Positions 1-6,716 of a stretch of DNA of 10,603 bases are shown piece after piece. How positions within the stretch are numbered: the first letter of the stretch is position 1; the number at the start of each line of letters is the position of its first letter. Source of the stretch: Promethearchaeota archaeon. GTDB taxonomy: Archaea > Asgardarchaeota > Lokiarchaeia > Sigynarchaeales > SOKP01. The DNA lies in NCBI GenBank assembly GCA_019894735.1, contig JAGXOB010000057.1:1-10603 (forward strand), written 5' to 3'. The notes below the pieces were generated by a model that worked only from the letters and a program-made list of their open reading frames with translations, was not told where the DNA came from and did not search any database. A program made the translations under genes and the position numbers.

Positions 1-192
1 GATTAATTCTACATTTTTCCCACTTAAAGAACCTTCGAATATTGAAAAACTACCGCCAATTTCACGACTTACTTTTGCTTTACTCTCTGTAAATTTAGAG
101 TGCTTCTTAGAATCCATAAATGCCTCGTAAATCTCGTGAGGAGAGCTATTAATTAATATTTCCTGCTCAATATTTTTTTTCTTAATCATCAT
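1..192 (-). CDS. SRPBCC / AHSA1-type domain protein (partial, 3' end outside window)
   Basis: An open frame of 64 codons runs from an ATG at 192 (second in-frame ATG at 189) to the window edge. The visible protein has the N-terminal features of the AHSA1-like branch of the SRPBCC superfamily: an opening strand (IEQEILINSSPHEIYEAFMD), then a DSKKHSKFT segment, a basic A-K-V-S-R turn and the typical G-G-S-F-S-I-F-E-G-S-L-S-G pair of beta strands. Proteins of this fold form a helix-grip barrel that binds a hydrophobic ligand or partner; the specific ligand cannot be told from this fragment. It is divergently transcribed from the TfoX-domain gene across 190 bases. The start is supported by family alignment, since the strand begins only a few residues after the Met pair; the ribosome-binding site is weak. 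The function beyond the fold is unknown. Confidence 0.85.
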   Translation of the reverse strand, partial: MMIKKKNIEQEILINSSPHEIYEAFMDSKKHSKFTESKAKVSREIGGSFSIFEGSLSGKNVELI

Positions 193-217
193 CACCAACA
201 CTTTGATAAGTATCTTA

Positions 218-263
218 ACTAATAAAATAGAGCTTTAATACGTTCTCTCTTTATTTTATTGGT
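218..263. repeat. imperfect inverted repeat in divergent promoter region
   Basis: Arm 218-229 (ACTAATAAAATA) is matched by the reverse complement of 252-263 with one mismatch in twelve, around a 22-base spacer. It lies between the divergent SRPBCC and TfoX genes. The right arm read on the minus strand contains AATAAAATA about 65 bases before the SRPBCC start and may be its TATA element. The symmetry may therefore be a promoter or operator feature, or chance in AT-rich DNA. Confidence 0.3.
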
Positions 264-382
264 GATTCGTTAGTTATAACTTCAAAAATTAGCTTAACTT
301 TCATGCTAATAAATTAATTATTACTATATTGTATCACTTCTCTTTTAGGATTCCTTTTTTTATTTAAAGTATTGAATAAATT

Positions 383-715
383 ATGGTTTACAACGAGAAT
401 ATGGATAAGGTTTTAAACGAAATTGTAATGAAATGGAAAAATTCATCTAAAATGAAAATGTTTGGGGGGATAGGATACCTTCTAAACGGAAATATGGTAG
501 CTGGTATTCATAAAGATTACTATATACTTCGATTGGGAGAAGAAAATGCGAATGATGCACTTATCCTACCAAAAACCAGATTATTTAACATAACGGGAAG
601 AGCAATGAAAGGCTGGATTATGGCAGAGGAAGACACTTTTTTTGATAAGAATGATTTGGTTAACTGGTTAAATAAAGCAAAGCTATTCGTAGAAACTTTA
701 CCAATAAAAAAATGA
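383..715 (+). CDS. TfoX N-terminal-domain protein
   Basis: This 110-residue protein is a stand-alone TfoX_N domain. Visible hallmarks are K-M-F-G-G-I-G-Y-L-L-N-G-N-M-V-A-G-I at residues 25-42, I-L-R-L-G at 48-52, and F-N-I-T-G-R-A-M-K-G-W at 68-78, followed by a short C-terminal helix. In gamma-proteobacteria this domain is the N-terminal half of the competence regulator TfoX/Sxy. Single-domain members are widespread in bacteria and archaea and their role is not known, so a competence function should not be inferred here. The ATG at 383 was chosen because it allows the full N-terminal helix; Met7 (401) is a possible alternative. No clear Shine-Dalgarno sequence precedes it. It converges on the universal stress protein gene with only 11 bases between the stop codons. 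Confidence 0.88.
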   Translation: MVYNENMDKVLNEIVMKWKNSSKMKMFGGIGYLLNGNMVAGIHKDYYILRLGEENANDALILPKTRLFNITGRAMKGWIMAEEDTFFDKNDLVNWLNKAKLFVETLPIKK

Positions 716-726
716 AAAATAATAAA

Positions 727-1188
727 TTATTTAGCGATTAAAATATCGACATCTACATTATTAACAACATACTCTGGAACTGTACCTGCAAAAGTACGCC
801 TTAATTTTGAATGTTTCCCCCCACATCCTAATAAAACCAGATCAAAACCCTCCTCTTTTACCTTTTGTTCGATGTAATACTCTGGACCAAAATCGAAAAC
901 CCTTCTTATTTCGACTTTTTGTCCTTTATTTTCGAATTTTTTCTCTATATCATCTAAGAGTTTAGTGCCTTCCTTAACTAAATCGTTGTGAATCTCGTAG
1001 CTTAATGTATCAGGAGCAGCTCTTAACGCAAAAGTGGGTCTGATTTCTGTTAAATGATGCAAGAATGAGTGAAACACTACCACTTCAGAATTCATTTCTT
1101 TCTGTAACTCAATAGCTTTCTCGACAGCTTTCATTGAATTTTCAGAATTATCCACACCTAATATTATTTTTTTAAACATTTTATTCAT
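727..1188 (-). CDS. Universal stress protein (UspA family)
   Basis: A 153-residue single-domain Usp protein, the usual length for the family. The N-terminal strand I-I-L-G-V-D-N-S carries the nucleotide-contacting Asp13, and strand 2 is V-V-V-F-H-S. The ATP-binding loop near the C terminus is G121-C-G-G124 followed ten residues later by G135-T136. This differs by one inserted residue from the usual G-2x-G-9x-G(S/T), so ATP binding is likely but not certain. The last strand D-V-D-I-L-I-A-K matches the family end. Usp proteins are cytoplasmic dimers induced by stress or starvation. The start may be Met1 (1188) or Met4 (1179); both keep the first strand intact. A TATA-like element at 1231-1242 on the minus strand fits a leader of about 20 to 25 bases. 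Confidence 0.94.
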   Translation of the reverse strand: MNKMFKKIILGVDNSENSMKAVEKAIELQKEMNSEVVVFHSFLHHLTEIRPTFALRAAPDTLSYEIHNDLVKEGTKLLDDIEKKFENKGQKVEIRRVFDFGPEYYIEQKVKEEGFDLVLLGCGGKHSKLRRTFAGTVPEYVVNNVDVDILIAK

Positions 1189-1230
1189 CTCTATTATAAT
1201 TATTTGTCTAATTACTAGAGATACAACTCA

Positions 1231-1242
1231 CCCGTATAAAGC
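1231..1242 (-). promoter_or_regulatory. probable TATA box of the universal stress protein gene
   Basis: On the minus strand this reads GCTTTATACGGG. It lies about 45 to 50 bases before the ATG at 1188, which predicts transcription starting roughly 20 to 25 bases ahead of the start codon. Assigned by position and composition only. Confidence 0.35.
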
Positions 1243-1316
1243 TCTTCATTATAGATTATTAAATTGTTCTATTTTTCATTTTAACCGAATAATAATAAAA
1301 CCACCAGATTTAATGA

Positions 1317-1325
1317 TTTATAAAA
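1317..1325 (+). promoter_or_regulatory. probable TATA box of the ChrB-domain/MFS operon
   Basis: TTTATAAAA lies about 75 bases before the ATG at 1396, giving a predicted leader near 45 bases. The region 1189-1395 separates the divergent stress-protein gene from this operon, and I saw no other gene or clear operator in it. Confidence 0.35.
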
Positions 1326-1395
1326 TTCAAATATAAGACGATTTTAAGTAATAAAACGTTAAGAAAAATAATTAAAACAGATTTGATGAGAAAAT

Positions 1396-1929
1396 ATGAT
1401 TTGGGTAACTCGAGATTATGTACATATTGATAGGGTAGCGAGTCCTTGGTTGATCAAAAGGTTTGTTGATAAACGTGCTCAATTCGTTTTCCTGCCAAGA
1501 GATGAAATAACCGATTTCGTAGCTAACACCGGAGCAATACCCTTTGACACTGCTGGTACGGGAGTAGAACTGGATCACCATGTATGCAACGGCGAGAAAC
1601 ATTGCACGTTTGATGCAATTGCGGAGAAATACAAACTCACAAGCGATGAGGCGTTGCAAAGAGTCAGAAAACTTGTGAGAGCGGCAGATACAGGGAAAAT
1701 AGAGGAGGAACCTCTCGCGTGGGCTTTAGAAATCGTGGCAGTCGGAACTCCATTTCTAGTGGATTCAGATCACGAAGCGTGCGAAAAAGAATTTCCAGTA
1801 TATGACGCAGTTTACACGTACTTTAAACAACAAATAATCCGTGAGAAATATGCAGAGGAAATAAAGAAAATTAAAACGCGACCCGAAAAACACGCATTCA
1901 TTAAACAGAAACTCAATGAGCCTCAATGA
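1396..1929 (+). CDS. Stand-alone ChrB C-terminal (chromate-resistance-type) domain protein
   Basis: A 177-residue protein matching the C-terminal domain of ChrB. It opens with W-V-T-R (3-6), then I-D-R-V-A-S-P-W-L-I-K-R-F-V-D (11-25), I-P-F-D (48-51), a His/Cys cluster (H61, H62, C64, H69, C70) continuing into C-T-F-D-A-I, and V-R-A-A-D (94-98). In chromate-resistance operons ChrB senses chromate and regulates the transporter gene chrA, with a separate N-terminal half that is absent here. The His/Cys cluster is a plausible metal or oxyanion site; that is inference. The stop overlaps the start of the MFS gene (ATGA), so the two are co-translated and probably act together. GATGAG five bases before the ATG is a modest ribosome-binding site. 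GC content is clearly raised (27 of 60 bases in 1621-1680, against 16 of 60 in 7321-7380 of the ABC gene), suggesting horizontal acquisition. It lacks an obvious DNA-binding domain, so an enzyme-like or sensor role is as likely as regulation. Confidence 0.88.
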   Translation: MIWVTRDYVHIDRVASPWLIKRFVDKRAQFVFLPRDEITDFVANTGAIPFDTAGTGVELDHHVCNGEKHCTFDAIAEKYKLTSDEALQRVRKLVRAADTGKIEEEPLAWALEIVAVGTPFLVDSDHEACEKEFPVYDAVYTYFKQQIIREKYAEEIKKIKTRPEKHAFIKQKLNEPQ

Positions 1930-3164
1930 CCAACGAATTAGAAGATAAAAAAGGTGTCAAAACCCTTAAAATAACCTCCTTTTTTATTATCAGTTTTATC
2001 GGATTTTTTGCGTTGTTTAGTTCTACAATGTCTAAAAGCCCAATATTACCCCTCTTCGCAAAATCTTTAATTACTTTAAAATTCGAAGAACCATTTTTTG
2101 GCTACATAATTGCAGCTTCCACCGTTCCAGGAATTTTAGTTAGTATGATAGCTGGACGATTATCAGATGTGTATGGTCGAAGGAAACTTATTCTCGTTTC
2201 GACCATTATATTTGCCAGCGCCCCCATTCTTTACCTATTTGCAATAAATATATGGATTTTGATGATAATTCGTTTCTATCACGGCTTTTCAACTGCAATT
2301 TTCGTTCCCGTTGCTATGGCGGCGATTGCTGAATCGTATCCAGATAAGAAGGGAAAGTACATCTCGTTTTTTTCTTCAATTACTCTCGTAGGGCGCTTCT
2401 TAGCCCCTATAACTGGAGGTGCAATTCTTTTTCTAACAAACGATTATTACTATGGCGTCTACATCGGATGTGTGATTTCAGGATCTATTGCTCTCGCGCT
2501 TGTGGTGTTTCTTTATCGAGATCGAATCCCAAAAACTGAATTCACTCAAGTAGCGAAAAAATCTACATTAACAATAAAAGAATTCGTGAGAGGATTTAAA
2601 GAAGTTTTAACTCATAAGATTATATTATCAACTTCCATCGTTCAAGCCAGTCAATATTTTGCCTTCGGAATTGTTGAAGTCTACGTGATATTACATGCTG
2701 ACTCGCTTCATTTCGACGCATGGTTGATTGGGCTAATTCCAGCGATCTTAACTTTAATGCTTGTTGTGTTCAAACCTTTAATGGGATATTTTTCAGACAA
2801 CATTGGTCGCCGTGTAATAATTCTCGTTGGCCTTCTACTAGGGGGAGGCGTGTCGTGGGTAATACCATTCACCACTAATTATATCGGGGTAATTTTAACA
2901 CTTTGTGGGTTTGGAATTGGTATGGCAATGGTCGTATCTTCTACCGCCGCTTATGTGTCAGATCTTTCTAAAAAAGAGGATTATGGGACCGCTATCGGGA
3001 CTTTGAGTACAATCATGGACATAGGACAGACACTCGGCCCCATTCTAAGTGGATATGTCTTAATCGCTTTTTCTTTTGAAGGCGTATTTTTAATGGTCAG
3101 TATCCTCCTTTTTATATCTGCAATTATATTTTATATAATTCGAGTTAAACCCTTTCCCGATTAA
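1926..3164 (+). CDS. MFS transporter paired with ChrB-domain protein
   Basis: A 412-residue Major Facilitator Superfamily permease with about 12 membrane helices, the first near residues 17-33. The cytoplasmic loop between helices 2 and 3 has the family signature G-R-L-S-D-V-Y-G-R-R-K (77-87). The pseudo-symmetric copy between helices 8 and 9 is G-Y-F-S-D-N-I-G-R-R (287-296). Arg116 in R-F-Y-H-G fits the motif-B arginine of proton-coupled drug/H+ antiporters. It starts inside the last codons of the ChrB-domain gene (4-base overlap), so the pair forms one transcript. The substrate cannot be read from sequence. The partner suggests an oxyanion or toxic metal species, but this is not the classic chromate carrier ChrA, which belongs to a different family. 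T-rich DNA at 3194-3216 may end the transcript. Confidence 0.92.
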   Translation: MTNELEDKKGVKTLKITSFFIISFIGFFALFSSTMSKSPILPLFAKSLITLKFEEPFFGYIIAASTVPGILVSMIAGRLSDVYGRRKLILVSTIIFASAPILYLFAINIWILMIIRFYHGFSTAIFVPVAMAAIAESYPDKKGKYISFFSSITLVGRFLAPITGGAILFLTNDYYYGVYIGCVISGSIALALVVFLYRDRIPKTEFTQVAKKSTLTIKEFVRGFKEVLTHKIILSTSIVQASQYFAFGIVEVYVILHADSLHFDAWLIGLIPAILTLMLVVFKPLMGYFSDNIGRRVIILVGLLLGGGVSWVIPFTTNYIGVILTLCGFGIGMAMVVSSTAAYVSDLSKKEDYGTAIGTLSTIMDIGQTLGPILSGYVLIAFSFEGVFLMVSILLFISAIIFYIIRVKPFPD

Positions 3165-3193
3165 AATGACTTGAAAATTTATAGAATAATACC

Positions 3194-3216
3194 TTCTCTT
3201 TTTTCGTCAATTTTTT
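3194..3216 (+). terminator. T-rich putative archaeal terminator after the MFS gene
   Basis: Two runs of six T residues within a pyrimidine-rich stretch begin about 30 bases after the MFS stop codon. Archaeal termination often uses such U-tracts without a hairpin. No supporting stem is visible. Confidence 0.4.
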
Positions 3217-3276
3217 AGAGTGTGGAACGTAAGTTTAATCAAAAAAGATCAAATAAATAACAATTAGATAGGAAAA

Positions 3277-3834
3277 ATGACAGGACAAGTACCAGATACA
3301 ATCATTTATAATGAAAGCTCCTATTCCATAGTAGGACTTAAAGGCGAAGGATTACCGTCACCTTTTGATTTTAACTTAAAACCAGTCTCTCCGAATACAG
3401 CAAATTGGCGAGGATTCGTAATGACTTATATAATTGTCGGAGAGCACCTACAATTACTTGAAATGAAGGTAACTGTGGAAGACACTAAGGAAAAACCTCC
3501 AAAAATAAATGATGTGAAACCTAAATTGATGAAGGAAGGATTAATTCATCTTTCTTACGAAAATTTGAAGCTTAAAACCTCGTTCACGGGAAATATTCTA
3601 ATCGCAAAGGATTTTATTGACTCCATGTACGTTCACATGGGATTCCAGAGTCCACTTTCTTTTGAAAAAGTGATCGAGTTAGAATTTGAGGATGGAAATT
3701 TACTCAATGTAAGAGATTTGACTAAAAAAATGAAAGAGTGGCGAGATAAGGACATATCTGACGGTAAATTAAAACCTACTTACGATCTTCAGGCTTGGAT
3801 TGCCCGAACTTTTTCTCTAGATTATGATTTTTAA
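3277..3834 (+). CDS. Conserved protein of unknown function, 185 residues
   Basis: A soluble 185-residue protein without signal peptide or membrane helix. I do not know a function. It shows two motif blocks that I recall from an uncharacterised bacterial family: residues 15-35 (S-Y-S-I-V-G-L-K-G-E-G-L then P-F-D) leading into T-A-N-W-R-G at 41-46, where bacterial members typically have T-A-C-x-R-G, and residues 109-122 (I-A-K-D-F-I-D-S-M-Y-V-H-M-G) followed by F-E-K-V-I-E-L-E-F-E-D-G at 129-140. Alternating hydrophobic strands suggest a mainly beta fold. The ATG at 3277 follows an AGGA-like purine stretch (GATAGGAAAA). It sits alone after the ChrB/MFS operon and converges on the C1q-like gene. 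A bacterial origin is possible, but its base composition resembles the host. Confidence 0.85.
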   Translation: MTGQVPDTIIYNESSYSIVGLKGEGLPSPFDFNLKPVSPNTANWRGFVMTYIIVGEHLQLLEMKVTVEDTKEKPPKINDVKPKLMKEGLIHLSYENLKLKTSFTGNILIAKDFIDSMYVHMGFQSPLSFEKVIELEFEDGNLLNVRDLTKKMKEWRDKDISDGKLKPTYDLQAWIARTFSLDYDF

Positions 3835-3891
3835 TTGTTAATTCCTTATAGCTATTTAGATTGCTCGATCTACTTAAATATAAAAAGATAC

Positions 3892-4419
3892 TTAATTTAA
3901 AATATCCGTAGCTGCAATCGTAATGTATGTATATGTTCCGTCTGTATTTCCGTAAATCGATCTACTAAAGCTCCCAGTATGATAAACTCTAACCTCAACA
4001 TAATTGCCTGCATTCAAATATACGATATCCGCAAAATTAGTAGATAAACTAACCGTAGAATGCCCATAAACTGAACTTTCCACTACCATTATATCTTCTC
4101 TAAACACTCCTACCCAAAAAGCCTCTCCATCTAGCATAATGACAAAGGTAACCCTTCCTGAAATGAGGTAATTTCCTGAAGTTGGACAAATAAACGTATC
4201 CGTTACTATATTGAAATCACTTGTGACATCGTAATCTACAACATCAAAATTAACCACAGTCCAGTTTGAATCAAGGACGGAAAACCCAGAAGATACAAAT
4301 GCTCTTGCTAAGGGTTTAGGTGATTCTATCCTATATAGCGAATACACTCCAAGTCCAAGTCCTGAAAGTCCCACAATGAGTACTAAAACGCTAAAAATTG
4401 AAACTTTTCGCTTTCCCAT
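3892..4419 (-). CDS. Membrane-anchored C1q/TNF-like jelly-roll protein
   Basis: 175 residues: a basic start (M-G-K-R-K), one hydrophobic helix at about 7-30 (rich in L, V, G), then an extracellular beta domain. The domain has C1q-like features: N-F-D-V-V-D-Y-D (57-64), S-D-F-N (67-70) and T-F-I-C-P-T-S-G-N-Y-L-I-S-G (75-88), matching the F-x-x-P-x-x-G-x-Y core strand of C1q domains. Further on is L-N-A-G-N-Y-V-E-V-R-V-Y (135-146), and the end is a Y-T-Y-I-T-I-A-A strand. C1q domains usually trimerise and serve in adhesion or recognition, here presumably on the outer face of the cell membrane through the uncleaved N-terminal anchor. The fold call is by motif memory. It lies 102 bases downstream of the GTPase gene on the same strand, so co-transcription is possible. 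The Shine-Dalgarno is weak. Confidence 0.8.
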   Translation of the reverse strand: MGKRKVSIFSVLVLIVGLSGLGLGVYSLYRIESPKPLARAFVSSGFSVLDSNWTVVNFDVVDYDVTSDFNIVTDTFICPTSGNYLISGRVTFVIMLDGEAFWVGVFREDIMVVESSVYGHSTVSLSTNFADIVYLNAGNYVEVRVYHTGSFSRSIYGNTDGTYTYITIAATDILN

Positions 4420-4521
4420 TAATTTTCAACTCTATTTTTCTTATTTGGATTTTCTCAGTTTTTAGCTAGTAACTTATGTATTTGATATGTATTTATTCCC
4501 AGAGGTTAATATACTTTATTG

Positions 4522-5325
4522 TCACAGCGAATTGAAAAAAACTCTCAAGTTGTCAAATATTACTCTAATTTTCTTAACTAACCATTCATATAACTTTTTT
4601 AAGATGATTTTTATTTGCTGAAGCTTATTCTTTCTAATTTCTTCAATAGGATTAGCAATATCTAATTCATAAGTGATAGGTTTGCTAACTCTTGATGCTG
4701 GAGGCTTCTTATTATCTCCCATTACATCTGACGGAGATCTGGTTTTAGTGATCGGTTTACTAACTTTTATTGCTGAAGATCTAATGTAATCTCCCTCTTC
4801 ATATGGCCTATACCTTTCGAAAAGCATTTCCGTCAATATATCAAAAAGTTTTTCGACATTCTGCCCCGTTTTTGAGGAAACTTCTATGAATCCAGATAAA
4901 TTATGGATTTTTGCAGCTTGAATGCCTTCCTCTCTCGTGACTGCTCTCATATGTTTTAAATGAAGGTTTGTCCCTACCAGCATTATGGGTATGTCTCTTG
5001 TATGCTCTCGAATGATTTGAGTCCAATCCGATAAATTATCAAGCGAGTGCGGAGTAGTTATATTATATAGAATAAAAGCGGCGTTCGCTCCTTTACAATA
5101 TTGATGTAAAAGAAAACGAAAGCGTTCCTCTCCTTCAAAGTCCCATATTTGTAATTTAACTTTCTTTTCATTATAACTAGTAGTCTTTGAAAAAAAGTAC
5201 AATCCAATCGTCAACTTTAGGTCATCTAGGAAAAAGCCAGAGATGTAACGAATTGTCAAAGATGTTTTTCCGGAGTCTTTATCACCTAACATCATGATTT
5301 TCCAAGTAAAATCATAATTCGCCAT
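4522..5325 (-). CDS. Asgard-type Rab/Ras-like small GTPase with degenerate G4 motif and C-terminal amphipathic tail
   Basis: 267 residues: a Ras-superfamily domain at 8-172, then a long tail. The P-loop G14-D-K-D-S-G19-K20-T21 is intact and the switch I threonine is T39 (T-I-G). Switch II is W61-D-F-E-G-E-E-R-F, with Glu66 in place of the catalytic Gln of Rab/Ras. G5 is S150-S-K. The G4 motif, normally N-K-x-D, reads T119-N-L-H122, so the guanine-selecting Asp is missing. The tail has two 25-residue units sharing V-S-K-P-I-T (188-193 and 213-218), and ends in a Lys/Arg- and Ile/Leu-rich helix (about 226-264) that could attach the protein to membranes; there is no C-terminal prenylation cysteine. 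Asgard lineages encode many such GTPases, thought to act in membrane or cytoskeletal processes. A GGGTGA ribosome-binding site four bases before the ATG supports the start. Confidence 0.93.
   Translation of the reverse strand: MANYDFTWKIMMLGDKDSGKTSLTIRYISGFFLDDLKLTIGLYFFSKTTSYNEKKVKLQIWDFEGEERFRFLLHQYCKGANAAFILYNITTPHSLDNLSDWTQIIREHTRDIPIMLVGTNLHLKHMRAVTREEGIQAAKIHNLSGFIEVSSKTGQNVEKLFDILTEMLFERYRPYEEGDYIRSSAIKVSKPITKTRSPSDVMGDNKKPPASRVSKPITYELDIANPIEEIRKNKLQQIKIILKKLYEWLVKKIRVIFDNLRVFFNSL
4673..4778 (-). repeat. two ~31-bp direct repeats, 75 bp apart, inside the GTPase tail
   Basis: Segments 4673-4703 and 4748-4778 match at 25 of 31 positions at a 75-base (25-codon) offset. They encode the two copies of the V-S-K-P-I-T motif. 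This points to an internal duplication in the linker between the GTPase domain and the terminal helix. Confidence 0.6.
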
Positions 5326-5329
5326 TTGC

Positions 5330-5335
5330 TCACCC
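5330..5335 (-). promoter_or_regulatory. Shine-Dalgarno of the small GTPase gene
   Basis: GGGTGA on the minus strand, four bases ahead of the ATG at 5325, complements the 3' end of archaeal 16S rRNA. It fixes the start codon of the GTPase. Confidence 0.6.
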
Positions 5336-5624
5336 AGAACCCTATTGAACGATAACGAATCTTTATCTCTCGCTACGACAAAGCGGTTGAAACCAATTTT
5401 ATTACTGATATATCAAATTCGTTCTCTTCTAAATATTATACAGACAGCTACGCATATAAACCTCACACTTCTACGGCTTTTTCATACTACATAAAAGAAT
5501 TGTTTGAATTACTTTTTAGTGCGAAACATTACTTATTTTATTTCAGACTCTCAAAAAGATTGTTTTCATAGTTTTATAGAGATCTTTTAAACTTGATCAG
5601 TATATATTGTACATTACATAATAA

Positions 5625-5638
5625 GAAAATATATATCT
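5625..5638 (+). promoter_or_regulatory. probable TATA box of the tandem-Lrp regulator gene
   Basis: GAAAATATATATCT is centred about 28 bases before the ATG at 5660. At usual archaeal spacing, transcription would begin within a few bases of the start codon, so the mRNA may be leaderless or nearly so. Confidence 0.5.
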
Positions 5639-5659
5639 ATTTTATGGGGATTTTAGGTT

Positions 5660-6592
5660 ATGGATGAAATTGATATCAAAATTTGCATGCTCTTAATGGC
5701 TAACTCAAGGACACCTTACAAAGAGTTTGCTGAACTCTTCCGTATTAGTGTCAATTCCATTCATAAGAGAATTAGATCTTTGGTTGATCTTAAAATAATT
5801 CAAGGATTTAAAGCTCGACTTGGCTTTTCGAACTTTCTAAATGTTTCAAATATTGTTATGTTTGGAATTCCTATTGTCAAAAATCAAAAAGAGCTATTGA
5901 GAGTATTGGGTGAGAATGAAAATATTTATAATGTAACTCGAGCTAGTGGAAGTTTATTCTATATATACGCGTATATTCGAAATACCAGTGACTTGGACTA
6001 TTTAGTTTCCCATGTTCGTAAAGCGGGGAAAATTAGTGAATTAACGATAGGCATTGATAGGAATGAGCCCTCCTTTTCTTTAAAAGATACGAAAAAGCTT
6101 TCAGACATGGATTTTCTTATTATAGATTCTTTAAAAAACAATTCTAGAAAAAAAATATCTGATATATCAAACGAACTAGATATATCTACTAAGACAGTAA
6201 GTAGAAGGTTAGATAATTTAATCAATAATTTTTTGATCCAATTTCAAATCGATTGGTATCCAGATAATTCTGGTCAAGTTATCTCAAATATTATATTAAA
6301 GTTAAAGTCTGATTTGATAGTAGATGATAACGAGTTAATCAAGAATCTTAGTAAACAATATGGTTCAAAAATCCTTTTTACGTGGTCCTTCAGTAATTTA
6401 CCTAATATTAAAATTGTAAGTGTTTGGACCAGAACGATGAAAGAATTACAAAACATTGAAACTTCATTTATTTCTGATATAAGATACGAATCAGTAGAGG
6501 TTACTGTACTTATAGAAGGAAAAATGTATTCTACATGGATTGACAAACAATTGGAAGACAAAATAAAAGATATTAAGCAAAATTTAAATTAA
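5660..6592 (+). CDS. Tandem Lrp/AsnC-type transcription regulator (two winged helices)
   Basis: 310 residues with an internally repeated plan. The first winged helix is about residues 1-50 (M-D-E-I-D-I-K-I opening, L-L-M-A-N-S-R-T-P-Y-K-E-F-A, recognition helix near S30-R40), followed by an alpha/beta segment to about 133. The second winged helix is about 148-197 (M-D-F-L-I-I-D-S-L-K-N-N-S-R-K-K-I-S-D-I-S, recognition helix near S176-L187), followed by another alpha/beta segment. The D-x-x-I-x-x-x-L-x-x-N-(S/A)-R opening of each half is typical of Lrp/AsnC proteins, and the segments after each helix may be divergent effector (RAM-like) domains. Normal Lrp proteins are about 150 residues and dimerise, so this is a fused dimer-like protein. 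It lies 301 bases upstream of an ABC exporter in the same orientation and is its likely regulator. The ATG at 5660 gives the canonical family N terminus; an ATG at 5644 is out of frame. Confidence 0.88.
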   Translation: MDEIDIKICMLLMANSRTPYKEFAELFRISVNSIHKRIRSLVDLKIIQGFKARLGFSNFLNVSNIVMFGIPIVKNQKELLRVLGENENIYNVTRASGSLFYIYAYIRNTSDLDYLVSHVRKAGKISELTIGIDRNEPSFSLKDTKKLSDMDFLIIDSLKNNSRKKISDISNELDISTKTVSRRLDNLINNFLIQFQIDWYPDNSGQVISNIILKLKSDLIVDDNELIKNLSKQYGSKILFTWSFSNLPNIKIVSVWTRTMKELQNIETSFISDIRYESVEVTVLIEGKMYSTWIDKQLEDKIKDIKQNLN

Positions 6593-6596
6593 TACC

Positions 6597-6633
6597 TTTT
6601 TGCATTATTTTTCTCAGTTTTTAAACCTTTTTG
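6597..6633 (+). terminator. T-rich putative terminator after the regulator gene
   Basis: Four runs of five T residues occur within 37 bases starting just after the regulator stop codon, as expected of archaeal U-tract termination. No hairpin is needed or seen. Confidence 0.45.
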
Positions 6634-6716
6634 GGTGATAACTAGGAACTCAGTGTCATCCTAATTTAACTTAAAAATTCATATAAAATAATAAAATTTT
6701 TGTAAGGGTATAATCC

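Larger units (their letters stand above)
5326..5659. other. 334-bp intergenic region between divergent GTPase and regulator genes
   Basis: I see no convincing gene here on either strand. It should hold both divergent promoters. On the minus strand TATA-like sequences occur around 5406-5420 and 5451-5463 for the GTPase gene; on the plus strand the best box is at 5625-5638. No stable hairpin or RNA gene was recognised. Confidence 0.5.

Noticed and set aside
1372..1659. Open frame of 95 codons on the minus strand opposite the ChrB-domain gene
   Set aside because: It is antisense to a gene with clear family motifs, and its translation has no recognisable domain.
1396..3164. Complete chrBA chromate-efflux operon
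   Set aside because: The transporter has MFS motifs and about 12 helices, not the CHR-family ChrA plan, and the ChrB N-terminal half is absent.
4522..4545. C-terminal prenylation signal on the GTPase
   Set aside because: The protein ends F-F-N-S-L, with no cysteine in the terminal residues.
5998..6561. Two open frames on the minus strand within the regulator gene
   Set aside because: They are complementary-strand shadows of the AT-rich regulator coding sequence, with no motif or ribosome-binding site.
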